In this document: one piece after another, positions 62,924 to 64,000 of the stretch
Position numbering within the stretch: the stretch's first letter is position 1
Layout of the letters: each line of letters starts with the position of its first letter
Assembly (NCBI RefSeq): GCF_029893585.1
Contig: NZ_JARXYX010000024.1
Span: 83,875 to 147,874 of the forward strand
DNA from: Streptomyces sp. LBL
GTDB lineage: Bacteria > Actinomycetota > Actinomycetes > Streptomycetales > Streptomycetaceae
Direction of reading: 5' to 3'
Length of the DNA stretch: 64,000 nucleotides
Notes under the pieces: generated by a model
Database searches by the model: none
Told to the model about the DNA's origin: nothing
Seen by the model: only the letters and a program-made list of their open reading frames with translations
Translations under genes and position numbers: made by a program

Positions 62924-64000
62924 ATGAGTGAGAACAGTGCTACGCGTGTGCTCGAAGACGGACACGAAGATGGCCAGATTCGAGCATCGGATCTCAGCCC
63001 TCTGGTCGCCGCGATGACCGCGGCCCGGGACGGTGACTTCGCCAAGGTGCCGGAGTCGGGGTGCGGCCCGGTGGCCGAACTGACCGCCCTCTTCAACCAG
63101 ATCATGGATCGCAGCACCCACTTCCACACCGAAGTGCAGCGCGTGAAACGGGAGCTGGTCCGACACGGCCGGCTCGACGAACGCCTCTCCACAAGCCCCG
63201 GTCAGGGAGCCTGGACCTCCCGGGTCAACGACGTCAACCAGTTGCTCGACGCCCTGGTGGCCCCGGCGGCGAACGCGACCCGGGTGCTGGACGCGGTGGC
63301 CGGCGGTGATCTGACCCAGCGGGTCGATCTGCACGACGGCAGCAGGCAGTTGCGCGGCGATATGCGGCGGCTGGGCCAGGCCGTGAACAAGATGGTGGAC
63401 CAGCTCTCCCGGTTCACCGGCGAGGTCACCCGGGTCGCCCGCGAGGTCGGCACCGAGGGCCGGCTCGGTGGCCGGGCCAAGGTGACGAGCCTGTCGGGCA
63501 GTTGGCGGGATGTGACCGAGTCGGTGAACACGATGGCGTCCCGGCTGACCGCCCAGGTGCGTGACATCGCCCTGGTGACCACGGCGGTGGCGCGCGGCGA
63601 TCTGACCCGCACGGTGACCGTCGAGGCGACCGGTGAACTTCTCGAACTGAAGCTGACGGTCAACACGATGGTCGACCAGCTGTCCGCGTTCGCCGACGAG
63701 GTCACCCGCGTGGCACGCGAGGTCGGCACCGAGGGCAACCTCGGCGGCCGTGCGCAGGTGCGGGGCGTGTCGGGGGTCTGGAAGGACCTCACCGACAACG
63801 TCAACTTCATGGCCTCGAACCTGACCTCACAGGTCCGCAACATCGCCCAGGTCACCACCGCCGTCGCCAACGGTGACCTGAGCCAGAAGATCACGGTCGA
63901 CGCCCAGGGCGAGATCCTGGAGCTGAAGTCGACGATCAACACGATGGTCGACCAGCTGTCCGCGTTCGCCGACGAGGTCACCAGGGTCGCCCGCGAGGTC
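62924..64000 (+). CDS. Multi-HAMP sensor histidine kinase, N-terminal part (runs off window)
   Basis: The frame opens at ATG 62924 (MSENSATRVLEDGHEDGQ) and remains open through 359 codons to the window end. After an N-terminal ~100 residues, HAMP-type units of about 92 residues repeat: AVARGDLTRTVTVEATGELLELKLTVNTMVDQLSAFADEVTRVAREVGTEG and near-identical copies. This is the architecture of large soluble HAMP-repeat (group III-like) hybrid histidine kinases; the kinase core must lie beyond the window. It is divergent from the SpoIIE-type gene across about 100 bases. Confidence 0.9.
   Translation, partial: MSENSATRVLEDGHEDGQIRASDLSPLVAAMTAARDGDFAKVPESGCGPVAELTALFNQIMDRSTHFHTEVQRVKRELVRHGRLDERLSTSPGQGAWTSRVNDVNQLLDALVAPAANATRVLDAVAGGDLTQRVDLHDGSRQLRGDMRRLGQAVNKMVDQLSRFTGEVTRVAREVGTEGRLGGRAKVTSLSGSWRDVTESVNTMASRLTAQVRDIALVTTAVARGDLTRTVTVEATGELLELKLTVNTMVDQLSAFADEVTRVAREVGTEGNLGGRAQVRGVSGVWKDLTDNVNFMASNLTSQVRNIAQVTTAVANGDLSQKITVDAQGEILELKSTINTMVDQLSAFADEVTRVAREV

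Overview
The window is chromosomal DNA from a high-GC actinomycete, almost certainly a Streptomyces. The evidence is strong third-position GC bias, frequent GTG/TTG starts, and neighbourhoods I recognise from streptomycetes (era/ybeY/phoH, hrcA-dnaJ2, the tricorn protease gene, leuA with a leader peptide, and a WhiJ-like XRE/DUF397/ATPase cluster). All family assignments come from reading motifs and from memory. No database search was possible.

Layout. 1-5.2 kb: SCO2524/SCO2525-type genes, a GNAT acetyltransferase, an aminotransferase remnant and a large Tat-exported WD40/amidohydrolase protein. 5.4-14.6 kb: a secreted S33 peptidase, a small tyrosine phosphatase, and a five-gene translationally coupled peptide-type ABC transporter operon ending in a DapA-family aldolase. 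In that operon the second permease is fused to the first ATPase through an octapeptide-repeat linker, and the second ATPase begins with 15 in-frame pentapeptides. 14.8-21.7 kb: a TerB-like protein, leuA with an attenuator-type leader, an M4 protease with its emfourin inhibitor, a GH1 glucosidase and era. 21.8-23.5 kb: an amt-glnK pair behind an 11-bp-phased GlnR-like site, with no glnD beside it. 23.4-26.6 kb: three secreted WxL/DUF916-type surface proteins; two of their promoters carry the same imperfect palindrome. 26.9-30.5 kb: the conserved phoH-ybeY-corC-yjbR operon plus a cytidine deaminase-like protein that has lost its zinc site. 30.7-35.2 kb: a PfkB kinase divergent from an IclR regulator, an Aah1-type adenine deaminase, RNase Z and a HIT protein.

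35.2-49.6 kb is accessory DNA between two core blocks. It holds remnants of ISL3, IS605/TnpB, IS3 and IS4 elements and a sodium/solute symporter cut exactly at the TnpB-element end. It also holds two tandem papain-fold toxin/immunity modules, the WhiJ-like regulatory cluster, and a 1215-residue ALF-repeat polymorphic toxin with a PD-(D/E)xK-like C-terminus and a coupled immunity gene. Divergent from the toxin is a secreted protein followed by a trypsin-like protein whose catalytic His is replaced and which ends in six propeller-like repeats. This region is the best candidate for an undescribed system.

49.6-64 kb returns to core genes: tricorn protease, rsmE, a nitronate monooxygenase-like enzyme, dnaJ2-hrcA with a perfect CIRCE operator, an MBL hydrolase, a DUF3097 protein, a Uma2 remnant, hemW, a SpoIIE-type phosphatase with an N-terminal repeat region, and the start of a multi-HAMP sensor kinase. 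Short-period tandem repeats (15, 23, 24, 25 and about 33 bp) recur through the window, both inside genes and in upstream regions.
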